Shown here: in pieces, positions 35,701 through 43,454 of the stretch | How positions within the stretch are numbered: position 1 is the stretch's first letter | Layout: each line of letters starts with the position of its first letter | Assembly (NCBI GenBank): GCA_021776115.1 | Contig: JAJFGN010000038.1 | Location: 1-60,073, forward strand | DNA from: Kiloniellaceae bacterium | GTDB taxonomy: Bacteria; Pseudomonadota; Alphaproteobacteria; Kiloniellales; J153 | Direction of reading: 5' to 3' | Length of the DNA: 60,073 nucleotides | Translations under genes and position numbers: made by a program | Notes under the pieces: generated by a model | What the model saw: the letters and a program-made list of their open reading frames with translations, nothing else | Database searches by the model: none | Told to the model about the DNA's origin: nothing

Positions 35701-35756
35701 CGCTGGAAGACCTTCTCTCCGGCCTGGACGAGCTCGAGGACGAGTTGAGCAGCTAA
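32709..35756 (+). CDS. Hybrid histidine kinase with HAMP, FixL-like PAS and two receiver domains
   Basis: A 1015-residue membrane sensor. In order: membrane segment about 26-46, periplasmic domain to about 190, membrane segment about 193-213, HAMP about 214-265, PAS about 290-400, coiled coil about 405-455, HisKA with His469 (MMSHEIRTP), HATPase_c with Asn586 and GTGLGLSICREL, receiver 1 with Asp761 (IDYMMPAMDG), and receiver 2 with Asp901 (MDVQMPEMDG) and Lys954. The PAS domain contains HDQYL (His345) and IIGIGRE (Arg365), the spacing of the haem His and ligand-sensing Arg in FixL. No separate Hpt is present. It probably phosphorylates a partner not seen here. Confidence 0.9.
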   Translation: MFRSSTKQAAMKSFALPTFRSLRLKIIAPLALLSLVGSLFGAAVVSEMHESQLHRLIKVRAADLATAIARAAVTLGDTAALRQIVASIGAESDVETILVVLGESRRVVASSQFELVRYQADQLPEHVAPESTIEVIETGRPLFRYSEKDSRLVYAIPIFRPATEALKDKVAGAVTVILSTSGAHRATQAAAWAMIAKIVAGVSVLYIVAFVALRRGVLLPLSRIQSALDARRNGDSSARAEVLTKDEIGNLAGHLNEMLDVLAQKERQVTARMLQAEEAERWANLSQGRLKAVIDTAVDGLIIIDVMGRIEEYNPACQAMFGYAAAEVVGENIKMLMPDTFRGAHDQYLRDFQRTGAQNIIGIGRELEGLRKDGSTFPIEISVSVAEHEGEKTFVGIVRDITDRKVAEATLVAREEELQGRIAELEIARSRLEQQGAELAVAAKELAVARDASEAANRAKSGFLAMMSHEIRTPLNGVTGMTSLILDTDLNPEQRRFAETILESSEALMTILNDILDISKIEAGKVVLEDTDFKLHKIVDSVLGLLLPRARAANVEISAYIGSDVPAELRGDDGRIRQILLNLLGNAIKFTADGGISVEVTKVADETNSVTLNFAVIDMGIGISQEVQAKLFAPFTQADNSTTRKFGGTGLGLSICRELTSLMGGEIGVESTPGAGSRFWFTVPFKLPRKPSQGAESDVCLDLAGKRVLVVDDNDVNRRVFGMQLRDFKVSVTATHDPVAALQRFREKRDAGAPFDVAIIDYMMPAMDGIELGRRVRAEAGGRDIKLILSSSCDTSEKKDEVDRLFDAEMPKPIRPHSLLHSLAQVHGVAVADPAGGQGERATVSKAAKSCRILLAEDNKVNQMLAVSLLTKAGHRVEVAGNGIEAIEALRQRPFDVVLMDVQMPEMDGLEATRRIRQMLGDVGRIPIIAMTANARPEDRWTCLENGMTDFITKPIDLAVMLNRVAHWTRGEPYNAPQEDLSRDVEGGPLDSDQAAGALEDLLSGLDELEDELSS

Positions 35757-35766
35757 AATCGTCATG

Positions 35767-37347
35767 TCAGTGGCGCGGGCCGTTGCGCACGTGCACACCC
35801 TGGGGCGTGATCAGGGTGTTGGTCAGAACCCTTTCGTCGTGTGCCATGCGCCAGCTCAGCATTTTTTGAGCATATTCGAGAACCAGGTCCCGGTATTCGG
35901 GGGCCGCCGCAAGGTTACTGAACTCGTTGGGGTCCGATTGCAGGTCGAAGAACAGGGGCGGCAGGGCGGTGAAGTGAACGTACTTATAGCGTTCGTCGCG
36001 GATGACCGCGAGCGTGCACTGATCGCTGGTCACGCCTAGGGCTATTTCCGCGCTTTGATCGGGGATATCACGAAAGTCGAACTCCCAGTGCACCTCCTGG
36101 CGCCATTTTTCCGGCGTCTGCCCGTTCAGGAAATCCAGCAGAGACATACCATCGCATTGGTGCGGCACCTCCAGGCCGAGCCAATCCAAGATTGTCGGCA
36201 TGATGTCGATGGATTCGCTAAAGTTTGCCACGGTCGTGCCACGCGCGGCCTGCGCGGCCGGATCGGGATCGTGCACAATCAGCGGAATATGAAAGGCCGG
36301 ATCGAAGTACCCCTCCTTACTGAACAGCCAGTGGTTGCCCAGCATCTCGCCATGATCGGAGGTGAAGACGATCAAGGTGCGGTCGTAGTCGCCGGTCTCC
36401 TTCAGACGGGCCACAATACGCCCAATATGATCGTCGACCTCGCTGATCAAACCGTAGTAGACGGCACAGAGGTCGGCCAGGCCCTCGGCGGTGAGGTCCT
36501 GAATGTTGATCCCGTGTCCCCAGTAATATCCAGGCCTGCGCTGCCGTTCGAACAAGTAGCCGAGGTAAGGATGCTGTTGAGCTTCCTCCGACGGACTACC
36601 CAAGCGCCTGGGGGCGGGAACCTCGTCGCGCGCGTACAGGGTGTTGTAGGGCTCGGGCGCGATGATCGGCGGGTGGGGGCGGGGAAAGACGGCGTGCACG
36701 AACCAGGGCTCCCCGGCGTGAGCCGATAAATGCTGCAAGACGTGATCGGCGATGAAGGCACTATCGCTGTCTTCGGCGCGGTAAATGGGTCGCGGGCGTG
36801 GGTTGTTGCCGGGCTCAAGGCTTGTTCCGGCCGCGTTGTAGATATCCATGGGGGCGTTGGGCACGGCATATCCCTTGGCCCTTAGATCCTCGCGCCAGGG
36901 ACGCACGTCTTCGGCCATATGCACCCCGACGCTCATACCGGGCAGAATGCCGCTGTAGGTCCTCAAGCGCGGGTCGCTTGGCGGAAGACCGCGCGGGTCG
37001 GCACTGGTGTCGGTATAGCCGAACAGGATGGGGTCGTAGCCGGCCTTGCGCGCCTCCAGGGCGATATTTGTGTGCCGTTCGTCCAGCGGCGTGCCGTTGC
37101 GCGACGACCGGTGGTTCATCAGATACAGCCCGGTCAGAAGGCTGGCGCGCGATGGACCGCAAGGGCTGCACTGGGCGAAGTGATTACGGAACAGAACGCC
37201 ATCGGCGGCCAGGGCATCCAAGTGCGGCGTACGCACGCAAGGGTGATTCAGGGCCGAGAGGCAGCGTCCGTACCATTGATCGGCGGTGATGAAGAGGACC
37301 GAGCGCGGCGCGCCGCCGCTTTCACCGCTTCGTGGTCTCGTAGCCAT
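35767..37347 (-). CDS. Phosphonate monoester hydrolase/sulfatase-type phosphodiesterase
   Basis: A 526-residue alkaline-phosphatase-superfamily enzyme. The CxPxR formylglycine motif is CGPSRASLLTG, with Cys63 as the residue to be oxidised. The following TGLYLMNHRSSRNGTPLD and FGYTDTSADPR match rhizobial phosphonate monoester hydrolases more than classical arylsulfatases. The metal site is also formed by FITADQW near the N-terminus and FTSDHGEMLGNH. No signal peptide, so cytoplasmic. It would need a formylglycine-generating enzyme, not present in the window. Confidence 0.83.
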   Translation of the reverse strand: MATRPRSGESGGAPRSVLFITADQWYGRCLSALNHPCVRTPHLDALAADGVLFRNHFAQCSPCGPSRASLLTGLYLMNHRSSRNGTPLDERHTNIALEARKAGYDPILFGYTDTSADPRGLPPSDPRLRTYSGILPGMSVGVHMAEDVRPWREDLRAKGYAVPNAPMDIYNAAGTSLEPGNNPRPRPIYRAEDSDSAFIADHVLQHLSAHAGEPWFVHAVFPRPHPPIIAPEPYNTLYARDEVPAPRRLGSPSEEAQQHPYLGYLFERQRRPGYYWGHGINIQDLTAEGLADLCAVYYGLISEVDDHIGRIVARLKETGDYDRTLIVFTSDHGEMLGNHWLFSKEGYFDPAFHIPLIVHDPDPAAQAARGTTVANFSESIDIMPTILDWLGLEVPHQCDGMSLLDFLNGQTPEKWRQEVHWEFDFRDIPDQSAEIALGVTSDQCTLAVIRDERYKYVHFTALPPLFFDLQSDPNEFSNLAAAPEYRDLVLEYAQKMLSWRMAHDERVLTNTLITPQGVHVRNGPRH

Positions 37348-37382
37348 GCCCGCTTGTCCCTCGGGTTATTCCTAGTGTGTGG

Positions 37383-38876
37383 TCAAGCGTCGTGCCTTAC
37401 GCGCTTCACGGCGTCAAGCCATCCGGCGTAGCGGGCTTCGCGCTCCTGCTCGTCACTGCGTGGCTCGAAACGCCCGGCGCTCTGCCAAGTCGCCGAGATG
37501 CCCTCAAGACCGTCGAAGAATCCGGTGCGTAGCCCGGCCAGGCAAGCCGCGCCCAGCGCTGTCGTTTCGGCGACCACGGGCCGCTCAACCGGCACGCCCA
37601 ATACATCGGCGAGGGTTTGCAGCATCCAGTCGTTGGCCACCATTCCGCCGTCGACACGCAGGGTATCGAGCGGTGCGGCGCCGTCGGCGGTCATCGCCTC
37701 CAAAAGATCGCGCGTCTGGAAGCACACCGCCTCCAGGGCCGCGCGGGCAATTTCCGCCGGGCCGGTGGCGCGGGTCAGGCCCAGGATCGCCCCGCGCGCA
37801 TGGGGGTCCCAATAGGGCGCGCCCAGGCCGGTAAAGGCGGGCACCATATAGACGCTCTGGTTCGGGTCGGCGCTGCGCGCCAGAGCTTGAGTCTCGGCCG
37901 CCGAGCCGATGATCTTCAAGCCGTCGCGCAGCCACTGCACCGCGGCGCCGGCGACGAATATGCTGCCCTCCAAGGCATAAGTGGTCTCGCCCCCGATGCG
38001 ATAGGCGATCGTGGTCAAGAGGCGGTTGTGCGACCGTACGGGCTGAGTCCCTGTGTTCATGAGGGCGAAACAGCCGGTGCCGTAAGTTGACTTGGTCATG
38101 CCCGGCCGGAAACAGGCCTGCCCGACCGTCGCGGCCTGTTGGTCCCCGGCCACGCCGAGGATTGGGATCGGCGACCCGAAAAGATCCTTGGGCGTGGTGC
38201 CGAAATCGTCGCTGCTGTCGCGCACCTCGGGCAGGATCGCGGCCGGTACGCCAAACAACTCCAGCAGGTCTTGGTCCCAGGTATGCCGCTTGATGTCGAA
38301 AAGCATGGTGCGGGCCGCGTTGGTCGCGTCGGTCGCATGCACCGCACCCTCGGTGAGGCGCCACAGTAGAAAAGTATCGATGGTGCCGAAGGCCAATTCT
38401 CCGCGCGCGGCCCGCGCGCGGGCGCCCGGCACCTGATCGAGTATCCAGGCCGCCTTGGTCGCGGAGAAGTAAGAATCGATCAGTAGGCCGGTGCGGTCCT
38501 GCACCAACTCCGCATGCCCATCTTCGCGCAATCGCTCGCAGGCCTCGGCGGTGCGCCGGTCCTGCCACACGATCGCCCGGTGGATTGGCACGCCGGTCTT
38601 GCGGTCCCAGATGACCGTGGTCTCGCGTTGATTGGTGATACCGATGGCCGCGATCTGGCTTGGCTCGACCCCCGCGTTCCGGATCGCCTGTCTGACCACC
38701 TCGACGGTGTCGCGCCAGATTTCCTCGGCATCGTGCTCGACCCAACCGGAACGGGGAAAGTGCTGCTCGAACTCCTTCTGCGCCTGTCCGATCGGGCGGC
38801 CGCGCGAATCGAACAGCATCGCACGGCTGCTGGTCGTGCCCTGGTCGATCGCTAGAATCGCACGCCGTTCCGTCAT
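37383..38876 (-). CDS. glpK: Glycerol kinase
   Basis: A 497-residue FGGY kinase that phosphorylates glycerol to sn-glycerol 3-phosphate. It shows phosphate-1 motif [39 protein letters not shown], and the C-terminal [18 protein letters not shown] site. A GGGGAGG site stands 5 bases before the ATG at 38876; the frame is open a further 26 codons upstream without conservation. No glpD or glpF neighbour; divergent from hsp20. Confidence 0.94.
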   Translation of the reverse strand: MTERRAILAIDQGTTSSRAMLFDSRGRPIGQAQKEFEQHFPRSGWVEHDAEEIWRDTVEVVRQAIRNAGVEPSQIAAIGITNQRETTVIWDRKTGVPIHRAIVWQDRRTAEACERLREDGHAELVQDRTGLLIDSYFSATKAAWILDQVPGARARAARGELAFGTIDTFLLWRLTEGAVHATDATNAARTMLFDIKRHTWDQDLLELFGVPAAILPEVRDSSDDFGTTPKDLFGSPIPILGVAGDQQAATVGQACFRPGMTKSTYGTGCFALMNTGTQPVRSHNRLLTTIAYRIGGETTYALEGSIFVAGAAVQWLRDGLKIIGSAAETQALARSADPNQSVYMVPAFTGLGAPYWDPHARGAILGLTRATGPAEIARAALEAVCFQTRDLLEAMTADGAAPLDTLRVDGGMVANDWMLQTLADVLGVPVERPVVAETTALGAACLAGLRTGFFDGLEGISATWQSAGRFEPRSDEQEREARYAGWLDAVKRVRHDA

Positions 38877-38986
38877 CCGGATCCTCCCCAATTTTTTCGG
38901 CCGTACCGCCGTTCTTGCTGGCGCCATGGTGGGTGCCTCACCGGCAAAGATCAAGCCGGTGCATAACCCACGTTCGGGCGGCCTGG

Positions 38987-39000
38987 TTGACCTGCATCAA
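38987..39000. promoter_or_regulatory. FNR/FixK-type box upstream of hsp20
   Basis: TTGACCTGCATCAA, matching TTGA-N6-TCAA, the half-sites recognised by FNR/FixK-family regulators. Its centre is 95 bases before the hsp20 ATG. If used as a class II site (centre at -41.5), transcription would start near 39035, and TACACA at 39023-39028 falls in the -10 position. This supports low-oxygen control of the heat-shock gene; the divergent glpK could share it. Confidence 0.65.
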
Positions 39001-39088
39001 CGCAAAATCGGTAACATTGGTGTACACATTGTCACAGTTGGGCCGGTGGTCCATCCGGCCTTGAACGAGAGGTACGGAGGGCAAGAAA

Positions 39089-39643
39089 ATGACCAAGAAC
39101 GTTGCGGTCGCCAAGGCGGGAAAGCGGGCTCACGAAGGTCCCGCCAAGTCGGCGGTTGGCGCGTATCCCATGCTTGCGCTGCGCGATCAAATGGATCGTC
39201 TATTTGACGATTTCATGAAGGATTGGCGGATGCCGTCGTTGATGCCGTCGTTGTCGCGCGATGTTTTCGGGCTCGCGCCGTTTGAGATGCCGGCCTGGGG
39301 TCAAGGCGCCGTGGACGTGCGTTTCGACGTTACCGATACCGACGATGCCATCGAGATTACCGCGGAGCTGCCCGGAATCGACGAAAAGGACGTTGAGCTT
39401 TCCGTGGCCGACGGGGTGTTAACTGTCAAAGGTGAGAAAAAGTCGGAGAAAGAAACCAAGGAACGCGATTACTATCTCTCCGAACGGCGCTACGGTTCCT
39501 TTTCGCGCGCCATGCGGGTTCCCGACTCCGTCGATCAGGACAAGGTTAAGGCCAGCTTCGACAACGGCGTGTTGAGCATCGTGTTACCCAAGCGCGCCGA
39601 AGCGAAGGTAAAGAAAAGGAAGATCGCGATCTCCAAAGGTTAG
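39089..39643 (+). CDS. Hsp20/alpha-crystallin small heat-shock protein
   Basis: A 184-residue ATP-independent chaperone. A basic N-terminal arm (residues 1-25) and an amphipathic segment rich in Met/Pro are followed by the alpha-crystallin domain: VRFDVTDTDDAIEITAELPG, DGVLTVKGEKK, and the C-terminal SFDNGVLSIVLPK (A-x-x-n-GVL motif). A short Lys-rich tail has no I-x-I motif, only KRKIAISKG. Preceded by an FNR/FixK-type box, so likely induced at low oxygen rather than only by heat. Confidence 0.92.
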   Translation: MTKNVAVAKAGKRAHEGPAKSAVGAYPMLALRDQMDRLFDDFMKDWRMPSLMPSLSRDVFGLAPFEMPAWGQGAVDVRFDVTDTDDAIEITAELPGIDEKDVELSVADGVLTVKGEKKSEKETKERDYYLSERRYGSFSRAMRVPDSVDQDKVKASFDNGVLSIVLPKRAEAKVKKRKIAISKG

Positions 39644-39670
39644 TCGGCATCATATTATCTATGCCGGCAC

Positions 39671-41449
39671 TTACAAGTGCGCGTCGCTCAGCGCCAAGGT
39701 GCTGTATGCGCCGCGCATGGTAGCGGCGGCTTCGGCCGACGCGCGGGGAAGTATGTTGTCGGCGTAGAAGCGGGCGGTTTGGATCTTGGCTTCCAGGAAG
39801 GACCGGTCAGGTTGCGCTTCTCCAGCATCCAAAAGACGCTGGGCCGCCGCCGCCGAACGCGCCATGAGCCAGCCGCCCGTAACTGTCGCGAAGAGGCGCA
39901 AGTATGGCGTAGCCCCCGCCGCCGCGAGGCGGAGGTCTTTGGCGCCGGTTTCCAACATCCAATCGGTTGCCGCGTCGAGATCGATCAGGGCTTCGCCCAC
40001 CGCCTTCGCTTCGGGGGAGTCGATGGCGGTTACGTCGCTGCGCATTTCCAACAGCAAGGTCGCCGCCGCCGCACCCTTGTCGCGCAATAGCTTGCGGGCC
40101 ATCAGGTCGAGGGCCTGGATGCCATTGGTGCCTTCGTAGATCGGCAGAATGCGCGCATCGCGATAATGCTGCGCCGCGCCGGTCTCCTCGATAAAGCCCA
40201 TGCCGCCGTGGATTTGAACACCGAGAGACGCGATCTCGCAGCCGCAGTCGGTTAGCCAGGACTTGACCATGGGTGTCAGCAGGTCGATGCGCGCCTGCGC
40301 GGCGGCGCGGGCCTCCTCGTCGGGCGCGCGTTTGGCCCGGTCGAGTGCGGCGGCGGCCACGTAGGCGAGGGCGCGCATGGCCTCAAGGGTCGCCTTCATT
40401 GTCATCAGCATGCGGCGCACATCGGGATGCTGGATAATCGCTACGCCGGGACCGTCGCGTGAATCGATGGCCCGGCTTTGCACGCGCTCCCGCGCGAAAT
40501 CTCGCGCCTGTTGATATGCGCGCTCTGCGATGGCCAGGCCCTGCACGCCGACCGAGATGCGAGCATTGTTCATCATCGTGAACATGCATTCCATGCCCCG
40601 GTTCTCGGCCCCCACAAGGTACCCGATCGCGCCGCTTGAATCGCCATAGGCCATGATCGCGGTGGGCGAGGCATGGATGCCCAGTTTATGTTCGAGGGAG
40701 ACACAGCGCAGGTCGTTGCGCTCGCCCAGTGTGCCGTCGGCCTTGGGCAGGAACTTCGGCACGATGAAGAGGCTGATGCCCCGGGTTCCCGCGGGTGCGT
40801 CCGGTGTCCGCGCCAGGACCATGTGAATAATATTCTCGGCGCAATCGTGCTCGCCCCAGGTGATAAAGACCTTTTGCCCGGTTATGAGGTAGTGGTCGCC
40901 TTGCTTTACGGCACGGGCCTTGAGCGCGCCCACATCCGAACCGGCCTGCGGCTCGGTCAGGTTCATGGTGCCGCTCCAGCGCCCGGAGATCATGTGCGGC
41001 AGGTAGGTGGCCTTTTGTTCCGGCGTGCCGTGGGTTTGCAGCGACTCGACCGCGCCCTGCGTCAGCAAGGGGGCCAGCGAGAAACTAAGATTGGCGGCGT
41101 TCCACATTTCCTGAACCGCGGTCGCGACGGTCCATGGCAGGCCCTGACCGCCGTATTCGGGATCGAAGGGCAGGGAGCCCCATCCACCGTCCACGAACTG
41201 TTGGTAGGCTTCGGGAAATCCCGCGGCGGTGCGCACCACACCGTTCTCGAAGGTCGCGCCCTCGCGGTCGCCCGATTGGTTCAGGGGCGCCAAGACATCC
41301 CTGGCCAGACGGCCGGCTTCCTCCAGCACCGCGTCGACCAGGTCCGGCGTCGCTTCTTCATAGCCGGGAAGGGCCGCGATTTCGTCCAGGCCCACAACCT
41401 CGCGCAGGACGAAATGCATGTCCGCTATCGGCGCGTTGTAGTCGCTCAT
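39671..41449 (-). CDS. Acyl-CoA dehydrogenase, long form (DmdC-like)
   Basis: A 592-residue flavoenzyme with the extra C-terminal domain of the long acyl-CoA dehydrogenase group. It shows MNLTEPQAGSDVG and ITGQKVFITWGEHD (FAD/substrate contacts), LGVQIHGGMGFIEETGAAQHYRDARILPIYEGTNGIQ with the likely catalytic Glu in YEGTNG, and the N-terminal QSGDREGATFENG. This group includes methylmercaptopropionyl-CoA dehydrogenase of the DMSP demethylation pathway as well as fatty acyl-CoA enzymes. Substrate is not decided by sequence reading. Confidence 0.9.
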   Translation of the reverse strand: MSDYNAPIADMHFVLREVVGLDEIAALPGYEEATPDLVDAVLEEAGRLARDVLAPLNQSGDREGATFENGVVRTAAGFPEAYQQFVDGGWGSLPFDPEYGGQGLPWTVATAVQEMWNAANLSFSLAPLLTQGAVESLQTHGTPEQKATYLPHMISGRWSGTMNLTEPQAGSDVGALKARAVKQGDHYLITGQKVFITWGEHDCAENIIHMVLARTPDAPAGTRGISLFIVPKFLPKADGTLGERNDLRCVSLEHKLGIHASPTAIMAYGDSSGAIGYLVGAENRGMECMFTMMNNARISVGVQGLAIAERAYQQARDFARERVQSRAIDSRDGPGVAIIQHPDVRRMLMTMKATLEAMRALAYVAAAALDRAKRAPDEEARAAAQARIDLLTPMVKSWLTDCGCEIASLGVQIHGGMGFIEETGAAQHYRDARILPIYEGTNGIQALDLMARKLLRDKGAAAATLLLEMRSDVTAIDSPEAKAVGEALIDLDAATDWMLETGAKDLRLAAAGATPYLRLFATVTGGWLMARSAAAAQRLLDAGEAQPDRSFLEAKIQTARFYADNILPRASAEAAATMRGAYSTLALSDAHL

Positions 41450-41540
41450 TGAGCCGGTCCTCTTCGATCTGTTTCTCGACGCCAGCGATTCTATCGCTTA
41501 TATCAAAAGGCACAGCCGGGTACGAGGGGAAGGCGACGTC

Positions 41541-41714
41541 ATGGTCGAGATCGTGAACCTGCGCCGGGCGCGCAAAGCCAAGGCGCGCCAGGAGAAAGAG
41601 GCTCAGGCCGCCGAGAACCGGGTGCGCCACGGCCGGTCGAAAATCGAATCCGATGCGCGGCGCCGGGAAAATATGGTTAATGAGCGGGAAATCGACGGAA
41701 AGAAGCTGGATTGA
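41541..41714 (+). CDS. DUF4169-like small basic protein
   Basis: A 57-residue protein: MVEIVNLRRARKAKARQEKE at the N-terminus, then a Gln/Ala/Arg helix and RSKIESDARRRE before an acidic-basic tail ending GKKLD. This matches the DUF4169 group of short alphaproteobacterial proteins. An AAGG-type site lies about 9 bases before the ATG. It is divergent from the acyl-CoA dehydrogenase and precedes the DUF454 gene by 46 bases. Function unknown; highly charged, probably helical. Confidence 0.75.
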   Translation: MVEIVNLRRARKAKARQEKEAQAAENRVRHGRSKIESDARRRENMVNEREIDGKKLD

Positions 41715-41760
41715 GGTCGCCGATAACCATGGCTTTACCCGGACCAGGCAATATTCAGGC

Positions 41761-42207
41761 ATGGATCAGGCACCCCCCTCCAGCACCGGCGATATGCCGG
41801 CATCCAAGGTCTTGAGCTGCCCCGGCGTACGCCAAGGGCTGTTCGCGCTGGGGGTGGTGTGCGTGGCTTTAGGCACGATCGGCCTGGTGCTTCCGGTCTT
41901 GCCAAGCACGGTGTTTTTCCTGATCGCGCTCTGGGCCTTCTCCCGGTCCTCGGCCCGGTTCCATGCTTGGCTGTACAATCATCCGCGCCTGGGCGGGCCG
42001 CTGCGCCAATGGCATTCGCACCGCGTGATACCCTTGCGGGCAAAATTTTTCGCTCTCACCATGATGGCGTTCAGCTTGCTGCTTGTTACCCTGTACATCG
42101 CCGAGGATTGGGTGCTGCCCAGCGCCCTGGGCGCCATTTTGGCGATTGTCGCCACCTATATCGTCACCCGACCGCACAGGATCGTGGCCGTAGAGACCAA
42201 TTACTGA
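41761..42207 (+). CDS. DUF454 (YbaN-like) membrane protein
   Basis: A 148-residue inner-membrane protein of the YbaN group. The hallmark is GVVCVALGTIGLVLPVLPST followed by FFLIALWAFSRSSARFHAWL and YNHPRLGGPLRQWHSHRVIP. Two further membrane segments follow (FALTMMAFSLLLVTLYIA and ALGAILAIVATYIV). The frame extends upstream to 41653, overlapping the DUF4169 gene; the ATG at 41761 is the natural start. Function unknown. Confidence 0.86.
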   Translation: MDQAPPSSTGDMPASKVLSCPGVRQGLFALGVVCVALGTIGLVLPVLPSTVFFLIALWAFSRSSARFHAWLYNHPRLGGPLRQWHSHRVIPLRAKFFALTMMAFSLLLVTLYIAEDWVLPSALGAILAIVATYIVTRPHRIVAVETNY

Positions 42208-42281
42208 GCAGATATCGGGGAATGGGACCGAACCGGGAGCCGTCGAAGGTCCAAGCGGCTCGGCCCCATGTCTGACAACCG

Positions 42282-43340
42282 TTAATACATGGCGATCGGA
42301 TTGCCGGGCGAGCCCGTGGCGCCCTTCATCTTGAGCGGCGACCAGGCGAACAAGAACTCGTAGGCCTTGTCCGCGACCAGTTGCGACAGGTCCAGGTTTT
42401 CAAGGTTCCAGATGCCACGCTTGGTCATCATCTTGATGTGGCATTCGAAGGGTTGCGGATTCTCGCCGCCGAAGCCTGGGCCGACTGCTTCCGAGCCCCA
42501 GGAATCCGCGCCCCATAGGATGACCTTGCGCTCGGCCAGGTATTCGCATCCTGACAGGCCGAATCCAGGCTCGCCTGAGTTAAACAGGGCGACCCTCTTG
42601 GCTTTTTCGGCCGCATCGAAGGTGTCCCACTTCGACGGGTGCCAGATATCGCCGTGTCCGGTGTAGAGAAAAACGCAGTCGCCTTCTTCTATCGGGTCTA
42701 TTCCCTGGCGGCGTACCATTTCTTCGATATCCGCATCGGTCACGATGCCGGGGTCATCCTTGCTGTTGGCCACCGGGATCGGCAATTGTCCGCCACGCAG
42801 CGCCGTGGCATCCAGGAGGACTCCCCGGCACACGAAACCCTTTTGCGCGACATGCTCGACGCCGAGCGGGCCCAGGCCATAGGTCCCGATATCGGGGTCT
42901 TCCAGAAACCGGCCGTTATAGAAATACATCCCCTTGGATGTGATCACGCCGATGTGGCCTGGTCCATCGAACTGGGTGCCAATTTGGCCGATCTCGGTTG
43001 CTAGGTATTCGTCGTTGTAAACAAGCTCTTGAGGGCCGAAGGGACCGCCGCTGGGCATGCCTGGAATGGTCATGCGCCAGCCGCGCGAGCCGAATGCGGG
43101 GGCATCTTGCTGATAGACTTTGCCGAGTGTCGCGACCTTGCCTCGCTTGACCAGCTTGGCCGCCTTCAGGACCATCGCCGGCGTAGTGCGGTTAACCGAG
43201 CCAGCTTTGTCGTCCGGACCCCATTCGCTGGGCGCCCATTTTTCCGTCAAGGGCTGCTCGTTGGCCATGACGGCCGAGGCGGACAGCCATGCAACGGCCG
43301 CCAAGGCGGTGACTGTGGTGAGGATGTTTTTGCGCTTCAT
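42282..43340 (-). CDS. Exported cyclase-family (kynurenine formamidase-like) hydrolase
   Basis: A 352-residue cyclase-superfamily metalloenzyme with a signal peptide (MKRKNILTTVTALAAVAWLSASAVMA). The metal motif normally HxGTHxD reads IGQIGTQFDGPGHIGV, so the first His is replaced and the GTQFDGPGH form seen in some cyclases is used; a downstream GDCVFLYTGHGD completes the core. An AGGGAGAA site lies before the ATG at 43340. Located in the periplasm, acting on an amide, lactone or similar bond; substrate unknown. Confidence 0.83.
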   Translation of the reverse strand: MKRKNILTTVTALAAVAWLSASAVMANEQPLTEKWAPSEWGPDDKAGSVNRTTPAMVLKAAKLVKRGKVATLGKVYQQDAPAFGSRGWRMTIPGMPSGGPFGPQELVYNDEYLATEIGQIGTQFDGPGHIGVITSKGMYFYNGRFLEDPDIGTYGLGPLGVEHVAQKGFVCRGVLLDATALRGGQLPIPVANSKDDPGIVTDADIEEMVRRQGIDPIEEGDCVFLYTGHGDIWHPSKWDTFDAAEKAKRVALFNSGEPGFGLSGCEYLAERKVILWGADSWGSEAVGPGFGGENPQPFECHIKMMTKRGIWNLENLDLSQLVADKAYEFLFAWSPLKMKGATGSPGNPIAMY

Positions 43341-43454
43341 TTTGGCGTTCTCCCTGATTTTTCTCGTCACGTCACGGTAGCGCCCGCGCGCGGCGATTTG
43401 AAGGGCCGGGTCCGGTCATCATACATACCTAACGGCGGCAGTGGCATCCCCGCC

